DNA of 64,000 nucleotides from Psococerastis gibbosa (taxonomy: Eukaryota > Arthropoda > Insecta > Psocodea > Psocidae). A program made the position numbers and the translations under genes. The notes under the pieces were generated by a model, which saw only the letters and a list, made by a program, of their open reading frames with translations, did no database searches and had not been told where the DNA came from. Positions within the stretch are counted from its first letter, which is position 1. Every line of letters begins with the position of its first letter. Below are positions 1-9,585 of the stretch, one piece after another. The stretch covers positions 46,330,510 to 46,394,509 of the forward strand of contig OZ020489.1 of assembly GCA_963971405.1 (NCBI GenBank), written 5' to 3'.

Positions 1-1
1 A

Positions 2-1147
2 TTACAGGTGGACATGGAATATCCACAAAAATTACATGATTTACATAATGAATACCCACTAGCAGCTGAACATTGTGTTGTAACATCAGACATGATTTCC
101 CCCTATTGTAAGGAATTTCTCGCTGAAAATGATATATCTTTAACATCCAACATCTCAAAGCTTATTCCCAACTTAAACGATAAACACAACTATATAATAC
201 ATTATCGAAATTTGAAGCAATGTTTAGAATTGGGATTAAAATTAAAATGTATACATAAAATTTTAGCTTTTAAGCAAAGCGCTTGGATGCGACCCTTTAT
301 CGATTTTAACACAGAAAAACGGAAATTAGCTTGTAATGATTTCGAGAAGGATTTTTATAAATTGAAAATTAATAGTATGTATGGGAAGACAATGGAGAAT
401 GTTAGAAATCACGCAAAATTAGAGTTAGTTAACACTGCCAAACGAGCTCGTAAACTTATCTCATCCCCTGCATTTAAAGATTTTAAGATTTTTTCCAACG
501 ATTTAATAGCAGTCCGGTCAAAAAAAACTAATATTTTGCTAAACAAGCCAATATTTATTGGCCTAACCGTTCTCGAACTATCCAAGGTAGTTATGTATGA
601 ATTTCATTATAACTTTGTAAAACAAATGTATGGTGATAAAGCTGCACTGATTTTAACAGATACAGATTCGCTCGTTTATGAGGTTGAGAGTGATGATTTG
701 TACACTGATTTAAAACCATATCCCCATTTATTTGATAACTCAGTATATCCTCCGAACCATCTCTTATACAATATTGAAAATAAAAAGAAAGTGGGAACGT
801 TCAAAGATGAAAATGCTCAATCTCACATTTTACAATGTGTTGCTTTACGCCCAAAATTGTATTCCCTTTTAGAGGAGGGAAAGGAGAAGAAAGTGGGCAA
901 AGGTATAGTTCGTTCAACCCTTAAACATCATATTAACCATCAAGACTATTACAATACCTTATTTAAGCCTTGCATAGCAAAAGACTCACGTAAACCAATG
1001 TTCCGTATTCAAAGTAGAGATCATAAGCTTTTTACAATTAAACAGCAAAAAGTCACTCTTAGTCCTTATGATGATAAACGGTATGTGTGTCGTAATGGAA
1101 TTGATAGTTTAGCTCATGGTCATTATCGCATTATAGATATGTCTTAG
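2..1147 (+). CDS. Polinton DNA polymerase B, C-terminal part
   Basis: Catalytic end of a protein-primed family B DNA polymerase, which copies the element from its terminal repeats. About 380 residues are in view and the frame is open to the window edge, so the N-terminal exonuclease and TP-like parts lie outside. The family B motif KLKINSMYGK is near residue 118 (counted from the ATG at 8), and the metal-binding DTDS motif near residue 218, inside LILTDTDSLVYEVE. A GKGIV/K-rich stretch follows in the thumb region. The gene converges on the capsid-type gene on the other strand. Confidence 0.93.
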   Translation, partial: LQVDMEYPQKLHDLHNEYPLAAEHCVVTSDMISPYCKEFLAENDISLTSNISKLIPNLNDKHNYIIHYRNLKQCLELGLKLKCIHKILAFKQSAWMRPFIDFNTEKRKLACNDFEKDFYKLKINSMYGKTMENVRNHAKLELVNTAKRARKLISSPAFKDFKIFSNDLIAVRSKKTNILLNKPIFIGLTVLELSKVVMYEFHYNFVKQMYGDKAALILTDTDSLVYEVESDDLYTDLKPYPHLFDNSVYPPNHLLYNIENKKKVGTFKDENAQSHILQCVALRPKLYSLLEEGKEKKVGKGIVRSTLKHHINHQDYYNTLFKPCIAKDSRKPMFRIQSRDHKLFTIKQQKVTLSPYDDKRYVCRNGIDSLAHGHYRIIDMS

Positions 1148-1387
1148 GTTTAAAAGTTTGTTTTAAGTGATTGTATGTAAAGACATTGATTTCTTTTAAA
1201 ATATGTGTATTATAAAATTTGTATATCATAAAATGGTTTACATTCGTTTAGCTCATGGTCATTATTGTATTATAGATAAGTCTTAGGCTTAAAAGCTTGT
1301 TTTAAGTGATTATATGAAAAGACATTGATTTCTTTTAAAATATGTGTATTATAAAATTATTATATCATAAAATGGTTTACATTCATT
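1110..1387. repeat. 139 bp tandem duplication at the polymerase 3' end
   Basis: The last coding bases of the polymerase and about 110 bp of spacer (1110-1248) recur at 1249-1387 with few differences, beginning with 'agctcatggtcatta'. The second copy fills the gap between two convergent genes and probably carries a duplicated 3' processing region. Confidence 0.85.
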
Positions 1388-2601
1388 TACAATAGTTGAT
1401 GTACAATACCAGTTAAAGGTACATATTCATATAAGCAGTCGCTGATGAGTAGACAGTAGGCATTCATTTTATTAGGGAAATTAGTTTGGCCATGAATTTC
1501 CAAACGTATGTCAACACCACCTGTTTTAATGAGCTCATTCTGTCGCGAGCAGTCAATAATCCAAATCGGGTATGAATTTAGAAATTCACTACGGGAAACG
1601 TTTGGGGCTGCTTCATCCTGCATGTAGTAGTGTTTCCGGAAATTGAGAAAATTTTCATACAACACAGCGACAGCCTTTTTGTTGAAGTTCGCCTGTAGCG
1701 GATGGTATGGATAGCATTCTGAGCCGAGGAATAGTTGCATTTGTTGTATAGCACATTGATCGAAGGCACTAGCGTCTTTCGTAATATCATCCGCTCGGGC
1801 AGCTTGGAAGCCAATAATAGCAAACCGTGGTTTTTCACTTGAAGAAATCATGCGCACAGGCCAATTAATTGATGATGTTGATGAGGGAATGTTTGGATAT
1901 TCATACAGTTGCCATGTTCGAAAGCCAATAGGCAACCGCACGTTTTCCCTTAGTACACTCAGCAATTCAAGACGTTGGCTATCACTCACACTTACGAAAG
2001 GTATTTCCCACAGCACAGTAGTTAGTTTCAATGTTAAGTCTTTAGTGTTTGAAAGATCCCGCATGGCATTCAGATTGCTGCGTGATCGCACTAACACAAG
2101 TTCTTGTTTAACGTTGAGTAGAACTCGTCGAAAATCCTCGCAAAATCCAAACAGCATTTTCAATGGCACGCAAAAATTAAAGTTCCTCTCTGTTTTATTG
2201 GCATCGGTATAAAATGAGCTGTTTGTAAGACGTTGTGCATCTTGAGCGGTGAATGATACTAACCCTTTAAGCTGAGTAGCAATACCAGGGTTTCGCACAT
2301 GATCAACAGTTATCCCATTGAGTTCATAGCGTATTTCAGAGAATAAGTGTGCCATAGCATTAGCGCTAAGCCCGTCTTCATCTTCATAAGCAATTGTTGT
2401 CACACCTTTTTCTAGCACCCCTTCAATATACAGTCGGCTTTCACATGGTAGAGTAAGTATATCTTGTTGATGGATTGGTATGCGAATTTCATCATTATTA
2501 TTTAGACTACTTGATGAATAGGGTGCAATCTTATGGTATTCATAACGCGTTAAACTCTCATCCACGAGAATGGACTCCTTCACGTTTAGTATTGATGTCA
2601 T
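1387..2601 (-). CDS. Polinton major capsid protein (double jelly-roll type)
   Basis: A 404-residue protein of the kind found in most animal Polintons and assigned by Krupovic and colleagues to the double jelly-roll major capsid protein. Recognisable family features are the N-terminal block YEYHKIAPYSSSSLNNN (near residue 20), the segment LFSEIRYELNG (near 85), and FGFCEDFRRV (near 150). The C-terminal third has a WIIDCSRQ-type block. It is the most promoter-distal of four minus-strand genes. Assignment rests on remembered family patterns, not on a search. Confidence 0.8.
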   Translation of the reverse strand: MTSILNVKESILVDESLTRYEYHKIAPYSSSSLNNNDEIRIPIHQQDILTLPCESRLYIEGVLEKGVTTIAYEDEDGLSANAMAHLFSEIRYELNGITVDHVRNPGIATQLKGLVSFTAQDAQRLTNSSFYTDANKTERNFNFCVPLKMLFGFCEDFRRVLLNVKQELVLVRSRSNLNAMRDLSNTKDLTLKLTTVLWEIPFVSVSDSQRLELLSVLRENVRLPIGFRTWQLYEYPNIPSSTSSINWPVRMISSSEKPRFAIIGFQAARADDITKDASAFDQCAIQQMQLFLGSECYPYHPLQANFNKKAVAVLYENFLNFRKHYYMQDEAAPNVSRSEFLNSYPIWIIDCSRQNELIKTGGVDIRLEIHGQTNFPNKMNAYCLLISDCLYEYVPLTGIVHQLL

Positions 2602-2727
2602 CGTGGATTTTAAAACCTATTGATTGTAAATATTGCTTGTTCTCGTTAGTGAGCCGAATATAACGTGCTTGCGTGGAAGTCCGATGTGGAATGATGTATG
2701 GTGCATACCGCTGTGCAATATATACTC

Positions 2728-3423
2728 TCATTGTCGTTTACGTAAATGAAGACGTAAAGTAATAGTTTCTCCTCGGAAATTAACCGTCTCGTTGTCTTGA
2801 TCGACAATGTCTAACGTTAGACTTGTAAGTACATTCGTATTTATAGCATGGTAGATGATTGTATTTGGTGCTTCAACAATCCGATAGCCAGGTGGTACAT
2901 TAGGATAAAATTCATGAACGGCATGTGATGGTCTACCATTCAAATATGATCCACTTGTAATATTACAATTAATTCGAATTGCATTGACTTTGGATATTTT
3001 AATGCTATGTGGTGATTCATATCTTTCCCCAGGGAAAAATGTCATCACATCATAACCAAAGCCTAGCAGGTATCCTAGTTCTTCATTTACTTCAATTTCA
3101 AAGTCTTCATGTATTATCATAACTTCCGAATGTAGGGTGTTCCGATTTGCGCGTATCCGTATGATTTCAGAACCCCACACTTGATTAATATACTTGACTA
3201 CATCTAACAATTCGTAGGATCCAGTTGGTATTTCAATTATTCTAGTCTTCGGAGGAATTGAATTGTTTACAATTTTAACGACACCATTTGAGAGATTAGG
3301 AATTGAATTGTATGTTTCGAGGTCAAGCAAGCCGATTTCCCATGCACCCTCAAGTACAATCGGTGGGAAGTAGTTGCTACTTAGCAATGAGTCGTTACCG
3401 CTCAATGTCAATGCTAGCGACAT
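2728..3423 (-). CDS. Polinton minor capsid / penton-like protein
   Basis: About 231 residues from the second in-frame ATG (MSLALTLSG); an ATG five codons earlier is also possible. The C-terminal block RPSHAVHEFYPNVPPGYRIVEAPN, followed by a DIVDQDNETVNFRGE-type segment, is characteristic of the single jelly-roll minor capsid protein of animal Polintons and adintoviruses. It lies between the major capsid gene and the protease on the same strand. The role, vertex or penton protein, is inferred from the family. Confidence 0.75.
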   Translation of the reverse strand: MSLALTLSGNDSLLSSNYFPPIVLEGAWEIGLLDLETYNSIPNLSNGVVKIVNNSIPPKTRIIEIPTGSYELLDVVKYINQVWGSEIIRIRANRNTLHSEVMIIHEDFEIEVNEELGYLLGFGYDVMTFFPGERYESPHSIKISKVNAIRINCNITSGSYLNGRPSHAVHEFYPNVPPGYRIVEAPNTIIYHAINTNVLTSLTLDIVDQDNETVNFRGETITLRLHLRKRQ

Positions 3424-3451
3424 AATGCAATAAATCAAACATATTCATAAC

Positions 3452-3832
3452 TTATATAACTTTTAATAGTATGGAAAATGGATCTTTCATGTAGAGAAAT
3501 TTTAAACATAACTGCCCACAATTTGATGTTGAATAGGTTTGATACGATTGATGGTTGTAGTATATTGTACAGTTGTGGAAATATTGTTTCAATTCCAATG
3601 GTGGTTGTAAGTCCCCGAAGCTATCGAAGTATATAACTCGGTTTCTAATCTTGCGGTAAGCAACCCAATGTGTACCAGGTCCTATAGCATCATCTAAATT
3701 AATTATTCCAGCTTCATTATGTTTCCATGGTATGCGAGGCAATGCATTTCGCATGAACACACCACGAAAATGAGGAACGTTAGCGGTGAATTTTGTAAGT
3801 TCCACATTAGTCATTGGACGGTTCCGAGGCAT
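3452..3832 (-). CDS. Polinton adenain-like cysteine protease
   Basis: A compact 126-residue protease of the adenovirus maturation-protease (Ulp1-like, C5/C48) fold, which processes capsid proteins in related viruses. The visible catalytic set is His in GPGTHWVAY (residue 55), Asp in YFDSFG (70) and the Cys region SNCGQLCLKFL (105-109). The start MPRNRPMTNVEL fits the usual short N-terminus. Only a few bases separate it from the PLA2-like gene, so the four minus-strand genes look like one transcription unit. Confidence 0.9.
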   Translation of the reverse strand: MPRNRPMTNVELTKFTANVPHFRGVFMRNALPRIPWKHNEAGIINLDDAIGPGTHWVAYRKIRNRVIYFDSFGDLQPPLELKQYFHNCTIYYNHQSYQTYSTSNCGQLCLKFLYMKDPFSILLKVI

Positions 3833-3837
3833 GCAAC

Positions 3838-4563
3838 TTAGTTTTTTGAATAAGGATGCAAGTAGAGTCCACTCCCTTTCTTATGTGGCGCTAAATACAA
3901 GCCTTTCCCAATAGCTATAGATTCCATAGTTTGATTATGACGTTTCATTTCTTCATACTTTTTCTGTGCACTATGGACTTTATTAACAGCTGATGTAATT
4001 CCTGCAGCACCACCAGAGAGAGCGCCTAGTGCAGAAAGCCCCGCAAATATCGGGATAAGTGGTAATATACCACCTGTCTTGGCAATAGGTATGATTCGGG
4101 GAAGTTTCACCTTATTTCCCTTTGATTTCTTCACAGATTTATAAGCAATCTTGATTGTATCCGCCACAGTGGGTGGTTTTGCAAGCTTTATCGCTTTCTT
4201 CGCTGAAGTCAATAGTGATCTGAAGGATACTTTCCGCTTCAGCCCAAATCCCAGCTTTCGTTTAACTTTCATTGCAGCTGTCACACCTAAAGCGACAATT
4301 TTTTCCCCTATAGATGAATCTTTTGCCTTAACACGTTGCCACGCTTGATCTGCTAATTTTATATCCGCTACGTGTCGATTAGTTATATCTGATGACTGCG
4401 AATAAGCTATATCGTGTTCACGGCAAGCTTGATCAAGTTTGTTTCTCCCTCGATCTCCTCGAATTAATCGTTTTTCTAACTTGGTGCCTGGTCCGCAGAA
4501 TTGATAGCCGGGGATATGTGCTTCAAATGGTAACTTATTAATTATGCTGTTCACCATAGACAT
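3838..4563 (-). CDS. Polinton PLA2-like core/pVI-type protein
   Basis: About 241 residues from the ATG giving MSMVNSIINK. The frame extends 30 codons further, but that stretch overlaps the divergent ATPase gene. YQFCGPGT (near residue 20-27) and EHDIAY (near 49-54) are the calcium-loop and His-Asp motifs of the parvovirus-type phospholipase A2 fold. A basic middle and a glycine-rich hydrophobic patch (IFAGLSALGALSGGAAG) follow. The tail has two GLYL motifs near KKGSGLYLHPYSKN, like adenovirus core or pVI-type proteins. The likely job is membrane breaching or core packaging, by family inference. Confidence 0.82.
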   Translation of the reverse strand: MSMVNSIINKLPFEAHIPGYQFCGPGTKLEKRLIRGDRGRNKLDQACREHDIAYSQSSDITNRHVADIKLADQAWQRVKAKDSSIGEKIVALGVTAAMKVKRKLGFGLKRKVSFRSLLTSAKKAIKLAKPPTVADTIKIAYKSVKKSKGNKVKLPRIIPIAKTGGILPLIPIFAGLSALGALSGGAAGITSAVNKVHSAQKKYEEMKRHNQTMESIAIGKGLYLAPHKKGSGLYLHPYSKN

Positions 4564-4629
4564 TCTCAAATGTGAATGAGTAAAATACATATATACAGTG
4601 GTATTTATAACTTTTTTATCAGTCATATA
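4564..4629. promoter_or_regulatory. Divergent promoter between capsid-side genes and ATPase
   Basis: About 66 bp separate the chosen start of the minus-strand PLA2-like gene from the start of the plus-strand ATPase. The stretch is A/T-rich (tacatatatacag, tatttataac) and must hold both divergent promoters unless transcription starts inside the genes. No experimental signal is visible. Confidence 0.4.
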
Positions 4630-5325
4630 ATGAAGCTCGTACCACAGAGACACAAGTTCAGTGTGATTCTAAGTCAAGAAGATGAAGATGTACGGAATAA
4701 TAGAAAGCATGGACCTTTACTCCCCGGATCGATTCGTGGTGCAATCTGCGGCCCATCAGGTTGTGGTAAAACAAGCCTACTATGCAGTATGGTATATCAT
4801 CCGTTTGGGCTACGATTTGAAAATGTATACTTATTCTGCAAAACATTGTTTCAACATAAATACCAGCAGCTTGAGACAAATGTAAATTCTATTCGTGGGA
4901 TGACTTTTACGGGGTCAAGCGATTCGGTTACACCACTCTCTGACATCAAACCTAACTCTGTGCTAATATTCGACGATGTTTCATGTGAATCACAAACGGA
5001 AATTCGAAATGTCTACTGTATGGGTCGTCATAAAGGGATTGATTGCTTCTATCTCACTCAGACCTATACCTCTATTCCAAAACATTTGTTGCGAGACAAT
5101 TTGAATTTTATCGTGCTATTCAAACAGGATTTACTTAATATAAAGAATGTGTATAGAGACCATGTTGCGGGGGATATGGATTTAGCGACATTCATGAAAC
5201 TCTGCGCCGAAGCATGGAAAGAGTCACATGCATTCCTAGTTATTGCAAAAGATTTTGGATTAAACGATGGACGATATCGGCAGGGATTCGATCACTACTT
5301 CAAAGATATAAATAACTCTGCTTAA
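4630..5325 (+). CDS. Polinton packaging ATPase (FtsK/HerA type)
   Basis: 231 residues from the ATG giving MKLVPQRHKF. Walker A is GPSGCGKTS (residues 41-49) and Walker B is VLIFDDVS (about 111-118). The segment FYLTQTYTSIPKHLLRDN follows, typical of the A32-like genome-packaging ATPases of Polintons and adintoviruses. It probably pumps element DNA into capsids. An in-frame ATG 18 codons upstream exists, but the shorter start leaves room for the divergent promoter and matches family length. Confidence 0.9.
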   Translation: MKLVPQRHKFSVILSQEDEDVRNNRKHGPLLPGSIRGAICGPSGCGKTSLLCSMVYHPFGLRFENVYLFCKTLFQHKYQQLETNVNSIRGMTFTGSSDSVTPLSDIKPNSVLIFDDVSCESQTEIRNVYCMGRHKGIDCFYLTQTYTSIPKHLLRDNLNFIVLFKQDLLNIKNVYRDHVAGDMDLATFMKLCAEAWKESHAFLVIAKDFGLNDGRYRQGFDHYFKDINNSA

Positions 5326-5372
5326 CACTCAACTCATCATTATTCATTCAACTGTGACTCGGTGAGGTAGAT

Positions 5373-6071
5373 ATGGATACTAAAGTTATCAAGAATATTG
5401 TCAACATACGCAAAGCTCTGCAGCAAAAGTACCTTAATCTTAAACGTGATCTACACAATGAGGCTGCTCAGCAAGAGCGAAAGTTAAAACCGGTCTCGAA
5501 ACCACTACAAGAATTAATTGAGTTGAACAAACAGACAGCACCAGAAAAAACAATAAATAAACCCGGAGTTAGCAAATATTTAGACTTATTTATACCTGAT
5601 CATTATAATAGGAAAACCATTGATACATACTATGGACTAACACGAAGTAATGAAGGTATATTTAGGCTGGGTTCATACCCTGTACATTTCAATGATGAAG
5701 ATGATTCAATCACAATCGAAGATAAAACATGGCAAGGTACATTGGGCTTATATGAATTATTAACCTTGAACAAGCCTGAAAACTATACTCCGGAAGATTT
5801 ACAAGCTTATAAAGATATGCTGGAAAGAACTGGAGCTCATTTAACCACTAGTGGTCGTCTGAGGGGCAGTCAACGTTATAAATATCAAAAGATTATTAAA
5901 CAGCTATTTGGGATAAAATCTGGTGGTGAATACCGGTATTGGAACGATCCAAATGAACTGGTAGAACGATTACGCTTACTTAATGCATCACATGCTGCAG
6001 GACATACAAGTCATCAAAACGAAATCATTGATATTATAAGCGAATTGCGAGAAGCAAATATTATTCAATGA
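5373..6071 (+). CDS. Conserved Polinton protein of unknown function
   Basis: 232 residues. The N-terminal third is basic and probably helical (LQQKYLNLKRDLHNEAAQQERKL). The middle has the block WQGTLGLYELLTLNKPENY, which recurs in animal Polinton proteins that I recall being annotated as DUF8207. The gene overlaps the integrase start by four bases, so the two are probably co-transcribed, which suggests a role linked to integration or packaging. No catalytic motif is visible. Confidence 0.75.
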   Translation: MDTKVIKNIVNIRKALQQKYLNLKRDLHNEAAQQERKLKPVSKPLQELIELNKQTAPEKTINKPGVSKYLDLFIPDHYNRKTIDTYYGLTRSNEGIFRLGSYPVHFNDEDDSITIEDKTWQGTLGLYELLTLNKPENYTPEDLQAYKDMLERTGAHLTTSGRLRGSQRYKYQKIIKQLFGIKSGGEYRYWNDPNELVERLRLLNASHAAGHTSHQNEIIDIISELREANIIQ

Positions 6072-6982
6072 AGCAAGCTTTGGTTGATGAAATTCATCGG
6101 CCTGCTCGACGGAATTATCCTCGACGTCATGTGACTCTTAAAGGAATGCATGATTTATGGCAAGCAGATCTAGTGGAAATGATTCCATATTCAAGGATTA
6201 ATAAAGGATATAAATATATTCTAACAGTGATAAATGCATTCACAAAATTCGGTTATGCAGAAGCAGTAAAAACTAAATCTATGAAAAATGTTACTGAAGC
6301 TTTCATAAAAATTCTCAATAGAGCTCCACAAGCTCCTGCTCACCTCCAGTCAGATATGGGACTAGAATTTTTCAACATGCGAATGAAAAGTCTTCTAAAA
6401 CAATATAGCATTAATCATTATGCTACGTATTCTACACTGAAAGCTTCAATTATTGAACGCTGGAATCGCACTCTGAAAAATCGAATGTGGAAGGAATTCA
6501 GCTTGCAGGGAAATTATAAGTGGTTGCATTTACTACCTCGTCTAGTGCAACAATATAACACTACCAAGCATAGGACAATTAACATGTGTCCTGCTGATGT
6601 GCGAGAAGAACATGAAGCAAAATTATTATCCATGTATAATGCTGTTGATGTGAAAGGTACTATCAAACAGAAATTTCAAGAGGGTGATCCTGTCAGAATC
6701 AGCAAGCAAAAAGCCTTATTTGAGAAGGGTTACCAACCGAACTGGTCTACAGAAGTATTTCGCGTGCGTCTAGTACAACCTACTCGACCTACCACCTATC
6801 TCCTTGAGGCTATGGATGGCGAACCCATCTTGGGCTCATGGTATATGGAAGAGTTGCAGAAAACCAAGCATCCAGATGTATATTTGGTGGAGAAAGTTTT
6901 GAAAAAGTCAAAGGATAAATTATATGTGAAATGGCTTGGTTTCCCGAAACCTACATGGATTAATAAAACTGATATTTTATAA
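6068..6982 (+). CDS. Polinton integrase with C-terminal chromodomain
   Basis: 304-residue retroviral-type (rve) integrase that inserts the element. The catalytic triad is visible as D34 (QADLVEM), D96 (QSDMGLEF) and E130 (IIERWNRTLKN), with 33 residues between the second Asp and the Glu. An SH3-like C-terminal domain follows near 210-255. The last 35 residues (DVYLVEKVLKK..LYVKWLGF) form a chromodomain, suggesting targeting to histone-marked chromatin. An N-terminal zinc-binding HHCC module is not obvious, as is usual when it is short in this group. Confidence 0.93.
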   Translation: MKQALVDEIHRPARRNYPRRHVTLKGMHDLWQADLVEMIPYSRINKGYKYILTVINAFTKFGYAEAVKTKSMKNVTEAFIKILNRAPQAPAHLQSDMGLEFFNMRMKSLLKQYSINHYATYSTLKASIIERWNRTLKNRMWKEFSLQGNYKWLHLLPRLVQQYNTTKHRTINMCPADVREEHEAKLLSMYNAVDVKGTIKQKFQEGDPVRISKQKALFEKGYQPNWSTEVFRVRLVQPTRPTTYLLEAMDGEPILGSWYMEELQKTKHPDVYLVEKVLKKSKDKLYVKWLGFPKPTWINKTDIL

Positions 6983-6995
6983 ATATAACTTTATT

Positions 6996-7499
6996 TTAAT
7001 CAACCTCATCATGATCAATGAAACAATAGACATCTTGAAACCATTTCTGTAGTTTCTTCAAATTTATCAACGCGCAGTTTCCCGTGTGAATGCATTGTTT
7101 AGCTTCTACAGGTGGTAACTTCTGAAAACTTGCCAGAACCACAGAGTCCAAGTCATATACAACACGTTCTAGTATTCCTGCAAGCCATACTTGCTTCTCT
7201 CCTCCTTTAGTAGCAATTCTAGTATACTGATTAGCAAACTCAAGTAAAATGTTCTTTAGCCAAATGTAGTTCACGTTCCCCTCTTCCCAACGAAGTTTAT
7301 GGAGATTATTTGTGCTCCATGTGTTGCTGCTTTTTACTTGAGCTGTAAGATTGGCGAATGGAAAGGGTGGACGGAAAAACCAATGCTCATACTGGTCATC
7401 GTATGCAGGGCCCATAGCCAATTCTTTGATGATGAAATTGTTTCCATTATCTTTGAAACCTTGAAACTCAACTATTCCCAGCGGTTTCATCATGTTCAA
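6996..7499 (-). CDS. Polinton ORF of unknown function (167 aa)
   Basis: Begins MNMMKPLGIVEFQGFKDN and includes FIIKELAMGP and, near the end, a CIHTGNCALINLKKLQKWF block. I recall blocks of this kind from other insect Polintons and related insect DNA viruses, but I do not recognise a named domain. It overlaps the upstream minus-strand gene by about 30 bp and probably shares its transcript. Confidence 0.6.
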   Translation of the reverse strand: MNMMKPLGIVEFQGFKDNGNNFIIKELAMGPAYDDQYEHWFFRPPFPFANLTAQVKSSNTWSTNNLHKLRWEEGNVNYIWLKNILLEFANQYTRIATKGGEKQVWLAGILERVVYDLDSVVLASFQKLPPVEAKQCIHTGNCALINLKKLQKWFQDVYCFIDHDEVD

Positions 7500-8169
7500 C
7501 AGTCTGGTTCATACTGACTTGAGGTCGCTCCAACCAGTGCTTAAGTATCACAGAGCACAATTCATTTTCATAGATGGTTATAATTTCTAAATATATACGA
7601 TTTGATTGATTTCGATACTTCTTCGACACTAGTTTACAACGAACATCCTCGATAGTTGCTACTATTGGAGTTGGTGATTGCACAAACTGTAAAAAAGCTT
7701 CCATTGAAACGTCATCTGTTTCCAAGTCCATGTATACGTCTTTCAAGATATTTTTTAAGTGGAAGTTAGCCTGCATCTTCTTCTCCTCCAACTCACAGCA
7801 TACAATATGAAGAATAGCTTTCAATGCTTGTATGTTCTCAATATTTACTCTAGATAGCTTAATGTGTGATGATGGAGACTTCATTTCCAATTCATTATCA
7901 TTCGTTAACATCATCGTCAGGTTTGATTTGATGAAATTAGGTGTCCATAGTATATTTCCGTTGTAGCACACTGTTTTCTTACGGAGATATAATCGAAATA
8001 ATGGTAATGTTGCACACCAGAACTCCCATTCAATCATATTGAATGCAATTTCCTGATCTTTATCAACAACTACGACGTATACTTCGAATTCTGATGTTTT
8101 GAATTGTAATCCAACAATAACACTTTGTCCATCACGAAGCGGATAATATGTGGTAAAGACACCCTTCAT
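7468..8169 (-). CDS. Polinton ORF of unknown function (233 aa)
   Basis: Starts MKGVFTTYYPLRDGQ. Mixed alpha/beta composition with an FWCATLPLFRLYLRKK stretch and an acidic C-terminal half, no signal peptide or membrane segment. It is the first gene of a minus-strand pair. Its promoter would lie in 8170-8200, directly beside the tandem array. I do not recognise the family. Confidence 0.55.
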   Translation of the reverse strand: MKGVFTTYYPLRDGQSVIVGLQFKTSEFEVYVVVVDKDQEIAFNMIEWEFWCATLPLFRLYLRKKTVCYNGNILWTPNFIKSNLTMMLTNDNELEMKSPSSHIKLSRVNIENIQALKAILHIVCCELEEKKMQANFHLKNILKDVYMDLETDDVSMEAFLQFVQSPTPIVATIEDVRCKLVSKKYRNQSNRIYLEIITIYENELCSVILKHWLERPQVSMNQTVEHDETAGNS

Positions 8170-8196
8170 TTTCTAACGACCGATTGCAACTGATGC

Positions 8197-9005
8197 AAAA
8201 ACAAAAATCACTTTAGCTTACAATGGACTGTCGGCGAGGGGAAGGTGTTTGTACGGTGCGGAGGGGGGGGGGGGGGGGTAAGCACCATTTGTAAAATCAC
8301 TTAGCTTACAATGGACCACCTGGTGTGATGGGTGTACTGAGTTATATGCACCTGGTGATTCACAACAGGTTTGAACCTGCACTCTGTTTACCAAATCAAT
8401 ACTTCCCTTCAACCTAAGTGTTGGATAGATCTACGAAAACAAAAATCACTTTAGCTTACAATGGACTGTCAGCGAGGGGTAGATTTATTAATGGCTTGTT
8501 TGTTTGAACCATTAGATGGCTGTACAGAGTATATGCACCTGGTGATTCACAACAGGTTTGAACCTGCACCCTGTTATTTGTTTACCAAATCAATACTTCC
8601 CTTCAACCTAAGTGTTGGATAGATTTACGAAAACAAAAATCACTTTAGCTTACAATGGACTGTCAGCGAGGGGTAGATTTATTAATGGCTTGTTTGTTTG
8701 AACCATTAGACGGCTGTACAGAGTTATATGCACCTGGTGATTCACAACAGGTTTGAACCTGCACTCTGTTTACCAAATCAATACTTCCCTTCAATATAAG
8801 TGTTGGATAGATTTACGAAAACAAAAATCACATTAGCTTACAATGGACTGTCCGCGAGGGGTAGATTTATTAATGTGTTGTTTGTCTGAACCATTAGACG
8901 GCTGTACAGAGTTATATGCACCTGGTGATTCACAACAGGTTTGAACCTGCACACGGTTAACTATTTACCAAATCAATACTTCCCATAAACCTATGCTTCG
9001 GATAG
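8197..9005. repeat. Four-copy tandem array, ~190-240 bp unit
   Basis: Units start near 8197, 8436, 8630 and 8818, each opening with aaaacaaaaatcac and carrying 'tgcacctggtgattcacaac' and 'accaaatcaatacttccc'. The first unit is longer because it holds a G16 run (8263-8278). The later units are highly similar to each other. The array sits between two Polinton gene blocks. Short ORFs inside it are not credible genes. Confidence 0.9.
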
Positions 9006-9279
9006 ATTTATTAAAATTAGCTAATGTACTCGTTTAATTATTTGATTTACATCATTTCATAGTCTATGATTATGATAACCCTTCACCGTTCAAGTACTCG
9101 ATTATGACTGAAGCAATAGCTTGTTTCTTTCAAACATTAGTTTTTAATACTCATCATCATCTAACTGTAAGCTTAAAACTAGTTATGAAATTAATAAAAC
9201 AAGAACAAAATATATATAGAAATTATTCATATATTTACATTATTTCTGTAGTTTACAATAATAATACATCATGAAATAT

Positions 9280-9585
9280 TCATTCTATGATCTGTAGGTT
9301 GACACTATTTTTTCCCCGATGGCTTGAAACGATAAGATACATCTCAGCTCCTGGAGTAACTTCACTTTGTTGAAAGGCTGGCAGATATTGTTGAGGCACA
9401 AAACATTCCACGACTTCTTTTTCCAATCCTCGCAATATGACTTTTACAGCTGGTCCATATTCTGTTTTTTCGATTTGCACTATTTTCAATATTAGGTATT
9501 TAACTCCAATCACTAGTTTTCGCATTGATATGGTAGGCCCGGCTACTTGGTTGATGGCATTAACTTTATTGAATAGAGATGTCAT
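9280..9585 (-). CDS. Small Polinton protein (101 aa)
   Basis: Begins MTSLFNKVNAIN. The core GVKYLILKIVQIEKTEYGPAVKVILRG, then EKEVVECFVPQQYLPAF, looks like a small beta-barrel. Similar short ORFs occur in arthropod Polintons. A single-strand-binding OB fold is a guess from the strand pattern. It is the last recognisable gene before the G-rich satellite and may mark the right subterminal region. Confidence 0.55.
   Translation of the reverse strand: MTSLFNKVNAINQVAGPTISMRKLVIGVKYLILKIVQIEKTEYGPAVKVILRGLEKEVVECFVPQQYLPAFQQSEVTPGAEMYLIVSSHRGKNSVNLQIIE

Noticed and set aside
8197-9005. Possible CRISPR array
   Set aside because: Units are ~190 bp and repeat throughout, with no short repeat/unique spacer pattern. 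The genome is eukaryotic.
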